The notes beneath the pieces are model-generated. The model made no database searches. It saw nothing but the letters and a program-made list of their open reading frames with translations, and was not told where the DNA came from. A DNA stretch of 64,000 bases from Variovorax sp. N23 (GTDB lineage Bacteria > Pseudomonadota > Gammaproteobacteria > Burkholderiales > Burkholderiaceae_C): positions 118,101 through 182,100 of the forward strand of contig NZ_JAOOPY010000005.1 of NCBI RefSeq assembly GCF_025486315.1, written 5' to 3'. Both the position numbers and the translations under genes were made by a program. Positions 16,219 to 25,561 of the stretch are shown here, one piece after another. Every line of letters starts with the position of its first letter. Positions within the stretch are counted from its first letter, which is position 1.

Positions 16219-17532
16219 TCAGCCTTGCTGCGCCATCAGCTCGTCGAAGGACACCGACTTGTCGGCGACCTTGGCCTGGCCCAGCACGAAATCGGTCACG
16301 TTGTTCTCGATCACGACGGCTTCGACCTCGGCCAGGCGGCGGTTGTCGCTGAAGTACCAGCGCACCACGTCGGCCGGCTTCTCGTAGCTGGCGGCCAGCT
16401 CGTCGATGTGCGCCTTGATCTGCTCGGGCTTGGCCTGCAGGTTGTTGGCACGCACCAGTTCGGCGACCACCAGGCCCAGGCGCACGCGGCGCTCGGCCTG
16501 CGGGCGGAAGACTTCGTCGGGGATCGGGGCCTTGTCGGCGTCCTTGATGCCGCGCTGCTTGAGCTCGGCGCGGGCGCCTTCGACCATGCGGTCGATTTCG
16601 GACTGCACGCTCGACTTCGGCAGGTCGAGTTCGGCGTTGGCGATCAGCGCGTCCATCACGGCGTTCTTGTTGCGCGCCAGGACGCGGAACTTCACTTCGC
16701 GCTCGAGGTTGCGCTTGATGTCGGCGCGCAGGCCTTCGACCGTGGCGTCCTCGATGCCGAGCGACTTGGCCAGCTGTTCGTTGACTTCCGGCAGGTGCGA
16801 GGCTTCGATCTTCTTCACGGTGACCATGAAGTCGGCCTGCTTGCCGGCCACGTCCTTGCCGTGGTAGTCAGCCGGAAACGACAGCGGAAAGGTGCGGCTG
16901 TCACCGGACTTCAGGCCGCGCACGGCGTCTTCGAATTCCTTGAGCATCTGGCCTTCGCCGATGATGAACTGGAAGTCCTCGGCCTTGCCGCCCTGGAAGG
17001 GCTCGCCGTCGATCTTGCCCTCGAAGTCGACCGTCACGCGGTCGTTGTCGGCAGCGGCGGCGTCCTGGGCGCGCTGCGCGAAGGTGCGGCGCTGCTTGCG
17101 CAGGATGTCGAGCGTCTTGTCGATCGCCTCGTCGCTCACCTCGGCGGTGACGCGGTCGACCTCTGCGTTGGCCAGGTCGTTGATCTTGACGTCGGGGAAC
17201 ACCTCGAACACCGCGTCGAAGGCCATCACGCCCTCGGGCGCCTCTTCCTTCTCGGTGATGCGCGGCTGGCCGGCCACGCGCAGCTTGGCTTCGTTGGCGG
17301 CCTGCGAGAAGGCCTCGCCGACCTTGTCGTTCATGACTTCGTAGTGCACCGAGTAGCCGTAGCGCTGGGCCACGACGTTCATCGGCACCTTGCCGGGACG
17401 GAAACCGTCCATCTTCACGGTGCGGGCCAGCTTCTTCAGGCGGGAATCGACTTCCGACTGGATGGTGCCGACGGGCAGTGTCAGCGTGATCTTGCGCTCG
17501 AGTTTCTCGAGGGTTTCAACATTCACGGTCAT
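16219..17532 (-). CDS. tig: Trigger factor, ribosome-associated chaperone and PPIase
   Basis: The product is 437 aa. The N-terminal ribosome-binding signature is GFRPGKVPMNVVAQRYG at residues 44-60. The FKBP-type PPIase domain lies around residues 150-245 (DRVTVDFEGKIDGEPFQGGK, then SFPADYHGKDVAGK). A long helical C-terminal arm forms the rest. It binds nascent chains at the exit tunnel and assists folding. The tRNA-Leu gene lies 25 bases upstream in the same direction, so the promoter may be shared or lie upstream of the tRNA. Confidence 0.97.
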   Translation of the reverse strand: MTVNVETLEKLERKITLTLPVGTIQSEVDSRLKKLARTVKMDGFRPGKVPMNVVAQRYGYSVHYEVMNDKVGEAFSQAANEAKLRVAGQPRITEKEEAPEGVMAFDAVFEVFPDVKINDLANAEVDRVTAEVSDEAIDKTLDILRKQRRTFAQRAQDAAAADNDRVTVDFEGKIDGEPFQGGKAEDFQFIIGEGQMLKEFEDAVRGLKSGDSRTFPLSFPADYHGKDVAGKQADFMVTVKKIEASHLPEVNEQLAKSLGIEDATVEGLRADIKRNLEREVKFRVLARNKNAVMDALIANAELDLPKSSVQSEIDRMVEGARAELKQRGIKDADKAPIPDEVFRPQAERRVRLGLVVAELVRANNLQAKPEQIKAHIDELAASYEKPADVVRWYFSDNRRLAEVEAVVIENNVTDFVLGQAKVADKSVSFDELMAQQG

Positions 17533-17557
17533 TTCGTTATTCCTTGTGAGGGTGTGC

Positions 17558-17644
17558 TGGTGCGCGGGGCCGGACTCGAACCGGCACGTTCTTGCGAACG
17601 TCAGGACCTAAACCTGGTGCGTCTACCAATTTCGCCACCCGCGC
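17558..17644 (-). tRNA. tRNA-Leu(UAG)
   Basis: The minus-strand gene begins GCGCGGGTGGCGAAATTGGT and has the anticodon loop TTTAGGT (UAG). A long variable arm is present (TGACGTTCGCAAGAACGT), and the gene ends with an encoded CCA at 17558-17560. It stands between the efflux operon and tig. Confidence 0.95.
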
Positions 17645-17660
17645 TGTCAGGTGAATCAAG

Positions 17661-17693
17661 CAAAAACGGGCGGCCTCGCATGCAGACCACCCG
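17661..17693 (-). terminator. Terminator of the RND efflux operon
   Basis: On the minus strand CGGGTGG (17687-17693) pairs with CCGCCCG (17667-17673) and is followed by TTTTTG. It lies 26 bases after the RND pump stop and before tRNA-Leu. Confidence 0.7.
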
Positions 17694-17718
17694 CTTCGAA
17701 ATCGGTCAACCGCGCATT

Positions 17719-20700
17719 TTAGACGCTAACCGGGGTCGCTTTTTCTTCCCGCTTCACGCGGAACGCGGCGGCATACATCGCCGGCAGGGCCAGCAGGGTG
17801 AGCACGGTGGCCACGATCAGCCCGCCCATGATGGCCACGGCCATCGGCCCCCAGAACACGCTGCGCGACAGCGGAATCATCGCCAGCACCGCTGCAGCAG
17901 CGGTCAGCACGATGGGACGCAGCCGCCGCACGGCCGATTCCACGATCGCGTCCCAGGCCGGCACGCCGGCGGCACGGTCGCTCTCGATCTGGTCGATCAG
18001 GATCACCGAGTTGCGCTGGATCATGCCCATCAGCGCGATCACGCCGAGCAGCGCGACGAAGCCGAAGGGCCGGTTCAGCAGCAGCAGCGCCGCCGCCACG
18101 CCCGCGATCCCCAGCGGCCCGGTGATGAACACCAGCAGCGCCCGGCTGAAGCTGTGCAGCTGCAGCATGAGCAGTGTGAAGACCAGGAACAGCATGATCG
18201 GTATGCCCGCCACGATCGAGGTCGAGCCCTTGCTGCTTTCCTCCACCGCGCCGGCCACCTCGATGCGATAGCCGCCCTGCCCGGCCGCGCGCCACTTCGC
18301 TTCCAGCGCGCGCAGTTCGGGCAGCAGTTGCTGGGTCACGGTCGCGCCCTGCAGGCCTTCGACGATGTCGGCATTCACGGTGATGGCGTAGTCGCGGTTC
18401 TCGCGCCACATCACGCCCGGCTCCCAGGTGAAGACCGGCCTGGCGATCTGCGCGAGCGGGATCGAGCGGCCCGATGCCGTCGGCAGGTAGGCGTTGCCAA
18501 TATCGGAGATCGCTTCGCGCTCGTCGGGCGACTGGCGCAGCACGATGTCGATCAGCCGGTCGTTCTCGCGGTACTGGCCGATGGTGGTGCCGCTGAACAT
18601 GGTGCGCGATGCCTGCGCGATGGCCTGGCTCGTCACGCCCAGCGCGCGCGCCTTGTCCTGGTCGACATCGAGGCGGATCACCTTCACCGACTCGTTCCAG
18701 TTGTCGTTCACGCCACGCGTGTTCGCGTTCTGGCGCATCGCCGCCTTCACCTCGTCGGCATGCAGACGCAACTGCACCGGGTCGGCTCCGATCACACGGA
18801 ACTGCACCGGGTAAGCCACGGGCGGCCCGTTCGGCAACAGCTTGGCACGGGCGCGCACCTCGGGAAACTCCTGGGCCAGCAACGCGGGCAGGCGACGGCG
18901 CAAGGCGTCGCGCTGATGCAGGTCGTTGGCCAGCACCAGCACCTGCGAGGCATTGGTCTGCGGGAAGATGTAGTCGAGCGGCAGGTAGAAGCGCGGCACG
19001 CCGCTGCCGATCCAGGTCGTCACGGTGACGACCTCGGGCTCCTGCATCAGCCGCTGCTCCACGCGCTTGGCGATGTCCTCGTTGGCCGGGAAGGCGGTGC
19101 CTTCGGGCGACCACAGGTCGACCAGGATCTCCGGCCGGGCCGAATCCGGGAAGAACTGCTGCTGCACCCGGCCCATCCCCGCGATGCCGAGCGCGAAGAT
19201 CGCCACCGTCGCGCCGATGGTCAGCCAGCGGTACCGGACGCACCAGTTCACGGCGCCGCGGAAGGCGTTGTAGAAGCGCGAGTCGAAGAGTTCGTGCGGC
19301 GGCGCGTCGGGGTCATGCGGCTTCACCTTGAGCAGCAGCGTGCCCAGGTACGGCACGAAATAGACCGAGACGATCCACGAGAGCACCAACGCGATCACCG
19401 TCACCGCGAAGATCGCGAAGGTGTATTCGCCGGTGGTCGACTTGGCCAGGCCGATCGGCAGGAAGCCGGCGGCCGTGATGAGCGTGCCGGTCAGCATCGG
19501 CTTGGCCGTCACGTCGTAGGCGAAGGTGGCGGCACGGGTCTTGTCGTAGCCCTCCTCCATCTTCCGCACCATCATCTCCACCGCGATGATCGCGTCGTCC
19601 ACCAGCAGGCCCAGCGCGATGATCAGCGAGCCGAGCGACACCTTGTGCAGCCCGATGCCGAAGTAGTTCATGGCCAGGAAGGTCACGGCCAGCACCAGCG
19701 GGATCGTGATCGCCACCACCAGCCCAGGCCGCACGTCGATGTGCCAGCCGAAGCGCCCGCCCTTGTGCAGACCGAGCGCGATGAAGCTCACCGCCAGGAC
19801 GATCACCACCGCCTCGATCAGCACCTGGACGAACTCGTTGACCGAGGTCGCCACCGCGCGCGGCTGGTCCTGCACCTGGGCCAGCGTCGCGCCGGCCGGC
19901 AGGCGCTGGCCGATGTCGGCCACCGCCACGCGCAGCGCCTGGCCCAGCGCGATGATGTCGCCGCCCTTGGCCATGGACACGCCCAGCGCCACGACCTCCT
20001 TGCCCTGGTGATGCACCTTGATGCCCGGCGGGTCGACCGTGCCACGGCGGATCTCGGCGATGTCGCCCAGGCGCAGCTGGTTCCCCGAACTGCCGCGGAT
20101 AGGCATCTCGCGCAGCTGCTCCACGCTGGTGAACTGGCCCGCGACGCGCACCTGCACCATGTCGAGCGGCGACTGGATCGTGCCGGCACTTTCCACCGCG
20201 TTCTGTGCGCCGATCTGCTGCAGCACCGCATTCATGTCCAGGCCCAGCTGCGCCACGCGCTTCTGTGACACCTCGACGTAGATCTTCTCGTCCTGCAGGC
20301 CGAACTGCTCGACCTTCGCCACGTCCTTCACCCGCAGCAGCCCCTGGCGCACCTCGTCGGCGAAGGTCTTGATCTCGGCGGGCGAATAGCCGTCGGTCTG
20401 CAGCGCATAGATCACGCCGTACACATCGCCGTACTCGTCGTTGAAGAACGGCCCCTGCACGCCGCCGGGCAGCGTGCCCCGCATGTCGCCGATCTTCTTG
20501 CGCACCGTGTACCAGACGTTCGCCACCTCGCTGGGCTTCGACGAATCCTTGATCTCGAAGATGATCAGCGACTCGCCGGGCTTGGAGTAGCTGCGGATCC
20601 TGCTGGCGTAAGGCGCCTCCTGCAGCGTGCGCTCGAGCTTGTCGGTCACCTGCTCGGCCATCTGCTGCGCGGTCGCGCCGGGCCAGTAGGTGCGCATCAC

Positions 20701-20871
20701 CATGATGCGGAAGGTGAAGGGCGGGTCTTCGTCCTGGCCCAGCTGGAAGTACGAGGCGAAGCCCAGCACCATGAACGCGATCATCAGGTAGCGCGTCAGC
20801 GCCGCGTGCTCGAGCGCCCATTTCGACAGGTTGAAGCCGGCCTTGCCGGTCGCTTGGCTCGGGGTGGTCAT
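17719..20871 (-). CDS. RND efflux pump, inner-membrane transporter
   Basis: The product is 1050 aa from the ATG at 20871 (MTTPSQATGKAGFNLSKWAL), the full length for an AcrB/MexB-type transporter. Two repeats of one plus five membrane helices with large periplasmic loops are visible. The proton-relay acids lie in GLLVDDAIIAVEMM. The mid-protein repeat starts with the helix WLTIGATVAIFALGIAGMG. It uses the proton gradient to expel drugs or other small toxic compounds. The adaptor gene ends 10 bases upstream. No outer-membrane channel gene is adjacent, so a shared TolC-like protein is probably used. The substrate is unknown. Confidence 0.9.
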   Translation of the reverse strand: MTTPSQATGKAGFNLSKWALEHAALTRYLMIAFMVLGFASYFQLGQDEDPPFTFRIMVMRTYWPGATAQQMAEQVTDKLERTLQEAPYASRIRSYSKPGESLIIFEIKDSSKPSEVANVWYTVRKKIGDMRGTLPGGVQGPFFNDEYGDVYGVIYALQTDGYSPAEIKTFADEVRQGLLRVKDVAKVEQFGLQDEKIYVEVSQKRVAQLGLDMNAVLQQIGAQNAVESAGTIQSPLDMVQVRVAGQFTSVEQLREMPIRGSSGNQLRLGDIAEIRRGTVDPPGIKVHHQGKEVVALGVSMAKGGDIIALGQALRVAVADIGQRLPAGATLAQVQDQPRAVATSVNEFVQVLIEAVVIVLAVSFIALGLHKGGRFGWHIDVRPGLVVAITIPLVLAVTFLAMNYFGIGLHKVSLGSLIIALGLLVDDAIIAVEMMVRKMEEGYDKTRAATFAYDVTAKPMLTGTLITAAGFLPIGLAKSTTGEYTFAIFAVTVIALVLSWIVSVYFVPYLGTLLLKVKPHDPDAPPHELFDSRFYNAFRGAVNWCVRYRWLTIGATVAIFALGIAGMGRVQQQFFPDSARPEILVDLWSPEGTAFPANEDIAKRVEQRLMQEPEVVTVTTWIGSGVPRFYLPLDYIFPQTNASQVLVLANDLHQRDALRRRLPALLAQEFPEVRARAKLLPNGPPVAYPVQFRVIGADPVQLRLHADEVKAAMRQNANTRGVNDNWNESVKVIRLDVDQDKARALGVTSQAIAQASRTMFSGTTIGQYRENDRLIDIVLRQSPDEREAISDIGNAYLPTASGRSIPLAQIARPVFTWEPGVMWRENRDYAITVNADIVEGLQGATVTQQLLPELRALEAKWRAAGQGGYRIEVAGAVEESSKGSTSIVAGIPIMLFLVFTLLMLQLHSFSRALLVFITGPLGIAGVAAALLLLNRPFGFVALLGVIALMGMIQRNSVILIDQIESDRAAGVPAWDAIVESAVRRLRPIVLTAAAAVLAMIPLSRSVFWGPMAVAIMGGLIVATVLTLLALPAMYAAAFRVKREEKATPVSV

Positions 20872-20881
20872 CGCGCCGTCC

Positions 20882-22036
20882 TCAGCGCGATGCGGCCGAA
20901 GCCGGTGCCGTCGCAGGCGTGTCACCTGCAGCCACCGGCGTGGACTTCCCCTGGTAGATCGACACCTTCTGCCCCGGCGCGAGCACATGCACACCCGCCA
21001 CCACCACCTGCATGCCCGGCTCCAGGCCCTGGGCAATCACGGCCTCGTTGCCGTCGGCCGTGGCCACCTGCACGGGCTGCGAACGCACCGTCATACTGCC
21101 CTTGTCGAGCACCCACACGGCCGAGCCGCCGCCCTCCTGGCGCAGCGCGGTGGTCGGCAGCTTGAGCACCGGCGCCCCGACATGCGCCAGGGCCTGCGGC
21201 CGGGCGTAGACGGTGGCGCCGAGCGGCGGAGCGGTGGCGGCGTCGATCGCCACCTTCACGGTGTAGGTGCGCGTCACAGGGTCGGCGCTGGCCGCCACCT
21301 CGCGCACCTGGCCCTGCAATTCGGGGCCGCCGGCCCAGCCGCGCACCGCCACGGCGGAGCCCGGCTTGATCTGCGCCGCCCGGTCTTCGGGCACCGCGAA
21401 GACCACATCGCGGGCGCCGTCCTGGGCGATCCGCAGCACCGGTGTGCCGGCGGACACCACCTGGCCAGGCTGCGCCTCGATCGCCGTGACCACGCCGGCC
21501 ACGTCGGCCACCAAGGTCGCGTAGCGGGTCTGGTTGCCCTGCGAGGCGAGTTGCGCCTGTGCCTGCTCCAGCTGCGCCTGGGCCGACCTGTAGGTCGATT
21601 CGCGGCGCTCCAGTTCGGCGCTGCTGATGAAGTTCTGCGCGCGCAGCTCGCGGTAGCGCTGGAGGTCCGCCGCCGCGAGGTCACGGCTCGTCTGGGCGGC
21701 CGCCTGCTGCGCACGGGCAGCATCGGCGGCGAGCCGGTAGTCCTGCGGGTCGAGCTCCGCCAGCACCTGGCCGGCCTGCACCCGCTGTCCGAGTTCGGCC
21801 TGGCGCCGCAGGATCTTGCCGGCGACACGGAAGCCGATCGGCGTTTCGACACGGGCCCGCACCTCGGCCGAGAACTCCGGCGCCGTCCCGTAGGCGCTGG
21901 CCCCCACGGTCTGGACCTTGACGGCGCGCACCGGGTCTTCGGCAGCGGGCGGCCTGGAACAGCCCGCCAAGGCCGCGCTGACCAACAACACGGCGGCGGG
22001 AAGCGAGTGGGCGACGGAAACGATCGATACGGCCAT
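20882..22036 (-). CDS. RND efflux periplasmic adaptor lipoprotein
   Basis: The product is 384 aa from the ATG at 22036. AAGGTGG lies just upstream, whereas an ATG at 22063 lacks a ribosome site and sits in the operator. A lipoprotein signal ends in the lipobox ALAGC. The rest has the membrane-fusion plan: a first lipoyl half (EFSAEVRARVETPIGFRVAG), an alpha-hairpin of about 90 residues (AARAQQAAAQTSRDLAAADL), a second lipoyl half and a beta-barrel (PGSAVAVRGWAG). It bridges the RND pump to an outer-membrane channel. The two genes form one operon. Confidence 0.9.
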   Translation of the reverse strand: MAVSIVSVAHSLPAAVLLVSAALAGCSRPPAAEDPVRAVKVQTVGASAYGTAPEFSAEVRARVETPIGFRVAGKILRRQAELGQRVQAGQVLAELDPQDYRLAADAARAQQAAAQTSRDLAAADLQRYRELRAQNFISSAELERRESTYRSAQAQLEQAQAQLASQGNQTRYATLVADVAGVVTAIEAQPGQVVSAGTPVLRIAQDGARDVVFAVPEDRAAQIKPGSAVAVRGWAGGPELQGQVREVAASADPVTRTYTVKVAIDAATAPPLGATVYARPQALAHVGAPVLKLPTTALRQEGGGSAVWVLDKGSMTVRSQPVQVATADGNEAVIAQGLEPGMQVVVAGVHVLAPGQKVSIYQGKSTPVAAGDTPATAPASAASR

Positions 22037-22062
22037 GAACCACCTTGAGGACTGACGGGCCA

Positions 22063-22112
22063 TTAATGACCGAATGGTTAGTAATTTTGTGGGCTGCCTT
22101 CCAGACTGTCAA
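22063..22112 (-). promoter_or_regulatory. Efflux operon promoter with TetR-type operator
   Basis: On the minus strand TTGACA (22107-22112) is followed after 17 bases by CAAAAT (22084-22089). Directly downstream lies an imperfect inverted repeat, TTACTAACC (22076-22084) and GGTCATTAA (22063-22071), with a four-base spacer. Such repeats at the start point are typical TetR/AcrR operators. No tetR gene is adjacent. Confidence 0.6.
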
Positions 22113-22158
22113 CGAATCGAGGCATGCCCAACCCGTACCCGACAATCGCCGCGTGCCA

Positions 22159-23070
22159 ATGTCCCCTCCTTCCGAACCCGCCGCAACGGCGCCAACCCTT
22201 GCGCCGGCGCCGACGCACTACGAGAACTTTCCGGTGGCGTCGTGGCTCTGCCCGCCGCGGCTGCGCCCGCCCATCGCGGCCATCTACGTCTTCGCCCGGA
22301 CCGCCGACGACATCGCCGACGAAGGCGATGCGTCGCCCGAGCAACGGCTGGCCGACCTGCGCGCCTTCCGCGCCGACCTCGCCGCCATCGCACAGGGTGG
22401 CGCCGCCTCGGCACGCTGGCCCGCCGTCTTCGGCCCGCTCGCGCACGCGATGCGCGCCTTCGCCCTGCCCGAGGCCCTGCTGGCCGACCTGCTGTCGGCC
22501 TTCATCCAGGACATCGGGAAGACCCGCGACGCCGCCCGCTACGCCGACCGCGACGCGCTGCTGGACTATTGCGCCCGCTCCGCCAACCCGGTCGGCCGCC
22601 TGCTGCTGCATCTGTATGACGTGCACGACGCCGTGGCGCTGGCGCAAAGCGACGCGATCTGCAGCGCGCTGCAGCTCATCAACTTCTGGCAGGACCTGAG
22701 CGTTGACCTGCCGCGCGGCCGCTTCTACCTGCCGGATGCCGACTGCGCCGACCACGGGCTCGCGCCCGCGGCCTTCGACGCCATCCGCCCGCGCGGCGAT
22801 GCCCCACCGCCGCGGGAGGCGCTGGCACTGGTCGCGGCGGAGGTCGCCTGGGCGCGTGCGCTCATGAACCAGGGCGCGCCGCTCGTGCACCGCCTGCCGG
22901 GGCGCATGGGCTGGGAGCTGCGGCTGGTGGTCCAGGGCGGGCTGCGCATCCTCGACAAGATCGAGGCGCTGGGCTTCGACACCTTCACGCAACGCCCCAC
23001 CGTCGGCAAGGCCGACGCGCCGCTGCTCGCCTGGCGGGCGCTGCGGATGCGGAGACAATCGACGCAATGA
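22159..23070 (+). CDS. hpnC: Squalene synthesis enzyme HpnC
   Basis: The product is 303 aa from the ATG at 22159. It belongs to the squalene/phytoene synthase fold. The first Asp-rich motif is FARTADDIADEGD near residue 55 and the second site is QLINFWQDLSVDLPRGR near residue 175. In the HpnCDE route, HpnD makes presqualene diphosphate, HpnC converts it to hydroxysqualene, and HpnE reduces it to squalene for hopanoids. The gene order hpnC-hpnD-hpnE supports the assignment. A squalene-hopene cyclase is not in the window. Confidence 0.88.
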   Translation: MSPPSEPAATAPTLAPAPTHYENFPVASWLCPPRLRPPIAAIYVFARTADDIADEGDASPEQRLADLRAFRADLAAIAQGGAASARWPAVFGPLAHAMRAFALPEALLADLLSAFIQDIGKTRDAARYADRDALLDYCARSANPVGRLLLHLYDVHDAVALAQSDAICSALQLINFWQDLSVDLPRGRFYLPDADCADHGLAPAAFDAIRPRGDAPPPREALALVAAEVAWARALMNQGAPLVHRLPGRMGWELRLVVQGGLRILDKIEALGFDTFTQRPTVGKADAPLLAWRALRMRRQSTQ

Positions 23071-23098
23071 CTTTCAAGAAGCCCAGCGCCCCCGATCG

Positions 23099-23938
23099 AT
23101 GACGCCCGCGCAGTACGTCCAGCAGAAAGCGGCCGCCTCGGGCAGCAGCTTCTATTACGCCTTCCTGTTCCTTCCCACGCGCCGCCGCGCCGCGATCACC
23201 GCCTTCTACGCCTTCTGCCGCGAGGTCGACGACGTGGTCGACGAGGTGCGCGACCCTGGCGTCGCCGCCACCAAGCTGGCCTGGTGGCGCACCGAGGTGG
23301 CCCAGGCTTTTGCCGGCGAACCGCGCCACCCGGTCATGCAGGCGCTGATGCCACTGGCCGCCGAGCACGGTATCGAGGCCGCGCAGTTGCAGCAGATCAT
23401 CGACGGCTGCCAAATGGACTTGGAGCAAACCCGCTACCTCGACTTCCCCGGCCTGAAGCGCTACTGCCACCTGGTGGCCGGCGTGGTCGGCGAGGTCTCG
23501 GCGCGCATCTTCGGCCAGGCCGACCCGCAGACCACCGCCTACGCCCACACGCTGGGCCTGGCGCTGCAGCTCACCAACATCCTGCGCGACGTCGGCGAAG
23601 ACGCGCTGCGCGGCCGCATCTACCTGCCGATGAACGAGCTGCAGCAGTTCGACGTCAAGGCGCACGAAGTGCTCAACCGCATTCACTCCGACCGCTTCGT
23701 GGCGATGATGAAGTTCCAGGCCGAGCGCGCGCACCGCACCTACGACGAGGCGCTCGCGCTGCTGCCGGCCGCCGACCGCCGCAGCCAGAAGCCGGGGCTG
23801 ATGATGGCCAGCATCTACCGCGCGTTGCTGCGCGAGATCGAGCGCGACGACTTCCAGGTGCTGAACCAGCGCGTGAGCCTCACGCCGCTGCGCAAGTTCT
23901 GGCTGGCGTGGCGCGTGCAGGCACTGGGGCGGATTTGA
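23099..23938 (+). CDS. hpnD: Presqualene diphosphate synthase HpnD
   Basis: The product is 279 aa. Its Asp-rich motifs are FCREVDDVVDEV near residue 40 and LTNILRDVGEDALRGRIYLP near residues 158-177. It joins two farnesyl diphosphates head to head. The gene lies 28 bases after hpnC, and its stop overlaps the TTG start of hpnE. It ends in a typical KFWLAWRV segment. Its motif spacing fits the phytoene/squalene synthase family and the hpnC partner argues for the hopanoid role over a carotenoid role. Confidence 0.9.
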   Translation: MTPAQYVQQKAAASGSSFYYAFLFLPTRRRAAITAFYAFCREVDDVVDEVRDPGVAATKLAWWRTEVAQAFAGEPRHPVMQALMPLAAEHGIEAAQLQQIIDGCQMDLEQTRYLDFPGLKRYCHLVAGVVGEVSARIFGQADPQTTAYAHTLGLALQLTNILRDVGEDALRGRIYLPMNELQQFDVKAHEVLNRIHSDRFVAMMKFQAERAHRTYDEALALLPAADRRSQKPGLMMASIYRALLREIERDDFQVLNQRVSLTPLRKFWLAWRVQALGRI

Positions 23939-25191
23939 GGATCGCCGTCATCGGCGCCGGCTGGGCCGGCCTGGCCTGCGCCGTCGACGCCACGCGCGCC
24001 GGCCACCTCGTCACCCTGTTCGACGCCGCCCGCACAGCGGGCGGCCGCGCCCGCCGCATCGACGCCGGCCACAACGGCGCGCCGCTGGACAACGGCCAGC
24101 ACATCCTGATCGGCGCCTACCGCGAGACGCTGGCGCTGATGCGCACCGTCGGCGTCGATCCCGACGAGGCGCTGCTCCGCAGCCCGCTGTCGCTGCGCTT
24201 CGCCGATGGCGGCGGCCTGGCGCTGCCGCGCATGGCGGCGCCGCTCGACCTGCTCGCCGGCATCGCCACCGCGCGCGGCTGGACCTGGGCCGACAAGGCT
24301 TCGCTGCTGCGCACCGCCCTGCGCTGGCGCCGCGCGCGCTTCCACTGCACACCCGAAGCCACGGTGGCGACGCTGTGCCGCGGGCTCACACGGCGCGTCA
24401 TGCAGGAGCTGATCGAGCCGCTGTGCGTCTCGGCGCTGAACACGCCCGTGGACGAGTCGAGCGGCACCGTCTTCCTGCGGGTGCTCGAGGACGCCCTGTT
24501 CACCGAGCGTGGCGGCGCCGACCTGCTGCTGCCGCGCGTCGACCTCGGCGCCCTGCTGCCCGATGCCGCGGTGCGCTGGCTCGGCCTGCGCGCGGCCACC
24601 GTGCGCACCGGCTGCCGCGTGCAGACACTGGTGCGCACCGACGCCCACTGGCAGGTCGACGGCGAGGATTTCGACCGCGTCGTGATCGCCGGCGCTCCCT
24701 GGGACGCCGCACGCCTGGTGCGCGCCGCCACCATCGATGCCGACGACTGGCTGTCCGTCACCGATGCCCTGCGCTACGAGGCCATCGCCACGCTCTATGC
24801 CGACGGCGCGCCCGCGCTGGCGGCGCCCATGGTGGCGCTGCGCACCGGCCCCGGCGCGCCGGCGCAGTTCGCCTTCGACCGCGGCCAGCTCGGCGGGCCG
24901 CACGGCCTCGTCGCGCTGGTCGTGAGCGCGAGCGACCTGCCACGCGATGCGCTGGAAGAACAGGTGCTCGCGCAGGCCGCCACGCAGCTCGGCGCCGCGC
25001 GCCTGCGCATCGTGCAGACGGTGATCGAGCGGCGCGCCACCTTCGCCTGCACGCCCGCGCTGCGCCGCCCCTGGATGCAGATCGCCCCCGGTCTCGCGGC
25101 CTGCGGCGACTACCTCGACGGCCCCTACCCCGCCACGCTCGAAGGCGCGGTGCGCAGCGGCCTGGCGGCCGCCCGCTGGATCGGCCCATGA
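23935..25191 (+). CDS. hpnE: Hydroxysqualene dehydroxylase HpnE
   Basis: The product is 418 aa with a TTG start overlapping the hpnD stop. No in-frame ATG is available before the FAD site. The N-terminal dinucleotide-binding motif is VIGAGWAGLACAVDATRAGH, followed by GGRARRID. The C-terminal flavin motif is PGLAACGDYLDGPYPATLEG. The family is flavin amine-oxidase-like. HpnE removes the hydroxyl from hydroxysqualene to give squalene. The short leader-free start means translation probably depends on coupling to hpnD. Confidence 0.85.
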   Translation: MRIAVIGAGWAGLACAVDATRAGHLVTLFDAARTAGGRARRIDAGHNGAPLDNGQHILIGAYRETLALMRTVGVDPDEALLRSPLSLRFADGGGLALPRMAAPLDLLAGIATARGWTWADKASLLRTALRWRRARFHCTPEATVATLCRGLTRRVMQELIEPLCVSALNTPVDESSGTVFLRVLEDALFTERGGADLLLPRVDLGALLPDAAVRWLGLRAATVRTGCRVQTLVRTDAHWQVDGEDFDRVVIAGAPWDAARLVRAATIDADDWLSVTDALRYEAIATLYADGAPALAAPMVALRTGPGAPAQFAFDRGQLGGPHGLVALVVSASDLPRDALEEQVLAQAATQLGAARLRIVQTVIERRATFACTPALRRPWMQIAPGLAACGDYLDGPYPATLEGAVRSGLAAARWIGP

Positions 25192-25559
25192 CGACGCTCG
25201 ACTACCTGGATTTCGACTTCAGCGAAGAGGCCGATGGCAGCGGCAGCTTCGACGCCGTGGCCTCGGTCGGCCCGCAGCACCGGACGGCTCTGCACGCGGA
25301 AATCGTCGCCGTGCTGGACTGGGCCCACGCGGCCTTCGCCGGCCAGCGCGCGCCGCTGGACGACGGCGGTGCGTGGGACTTCGACCTGCAGTCGCTGCAG
25401 GAATGGAGCCTGTCGGAAACGCTGACCTACGACGAAGGCCGCGGCCGGCTCACGGTTTGCCCCGGCACCGCGGGCGCACCGCGCCACACGGTCAGCCTGT
25501 CGATCGTCGGCTCGGCGGACTTCTGCGCCGCCTTCCGTGCGGCGTTCGCCATCGACTGA
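25188..25559 (+). CDS. Conserved hypothetical protein after hpnE, 123 aa
   Basis: The ATG overlaps the hpnE stop by four bases, so the gene is translationally coupled to the squalene operon. The product is acidic and soluble (MTTLDYLDFDFSEEADGSGS). It has several Trp-containing strands (LDWAHAAFAG, WSLSETLTYDEGRGRLTV). No signal peptide, membrane helix or catalytic motif is visible. I do not recognise a named family. A helper role in hopanoid synthesis cannot be excluded but is not shown. Confidence 0.65.
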   Translation: MTTLDYLDFDFSEEADGSGSFDAVASVGPQHRTALHAEIVAVLDWAHAAFAGQRAPLDDGGAWDFDLQSLQEWSLSETLTYDEGRGRLTVCPGTAGAPRHTVSLSIVGSADFCAAFRAAFAID

Positions 25560-25561
25560 CG

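Noticed and set aside
16225..20268. Very long plus-strand open frame opposite tig and the RND pump
   Set aside because: It is antisense to two clear genes, crosses a tRNA, and has the His/Arg/Val-rich composition of a high-GC shadow frame.
23099..23938. Carotenoid phytoene synthase
   Set aside because: The motifs are shared, but the hpnC and hpnE partners indicate squalene synthesis for hopanoids.
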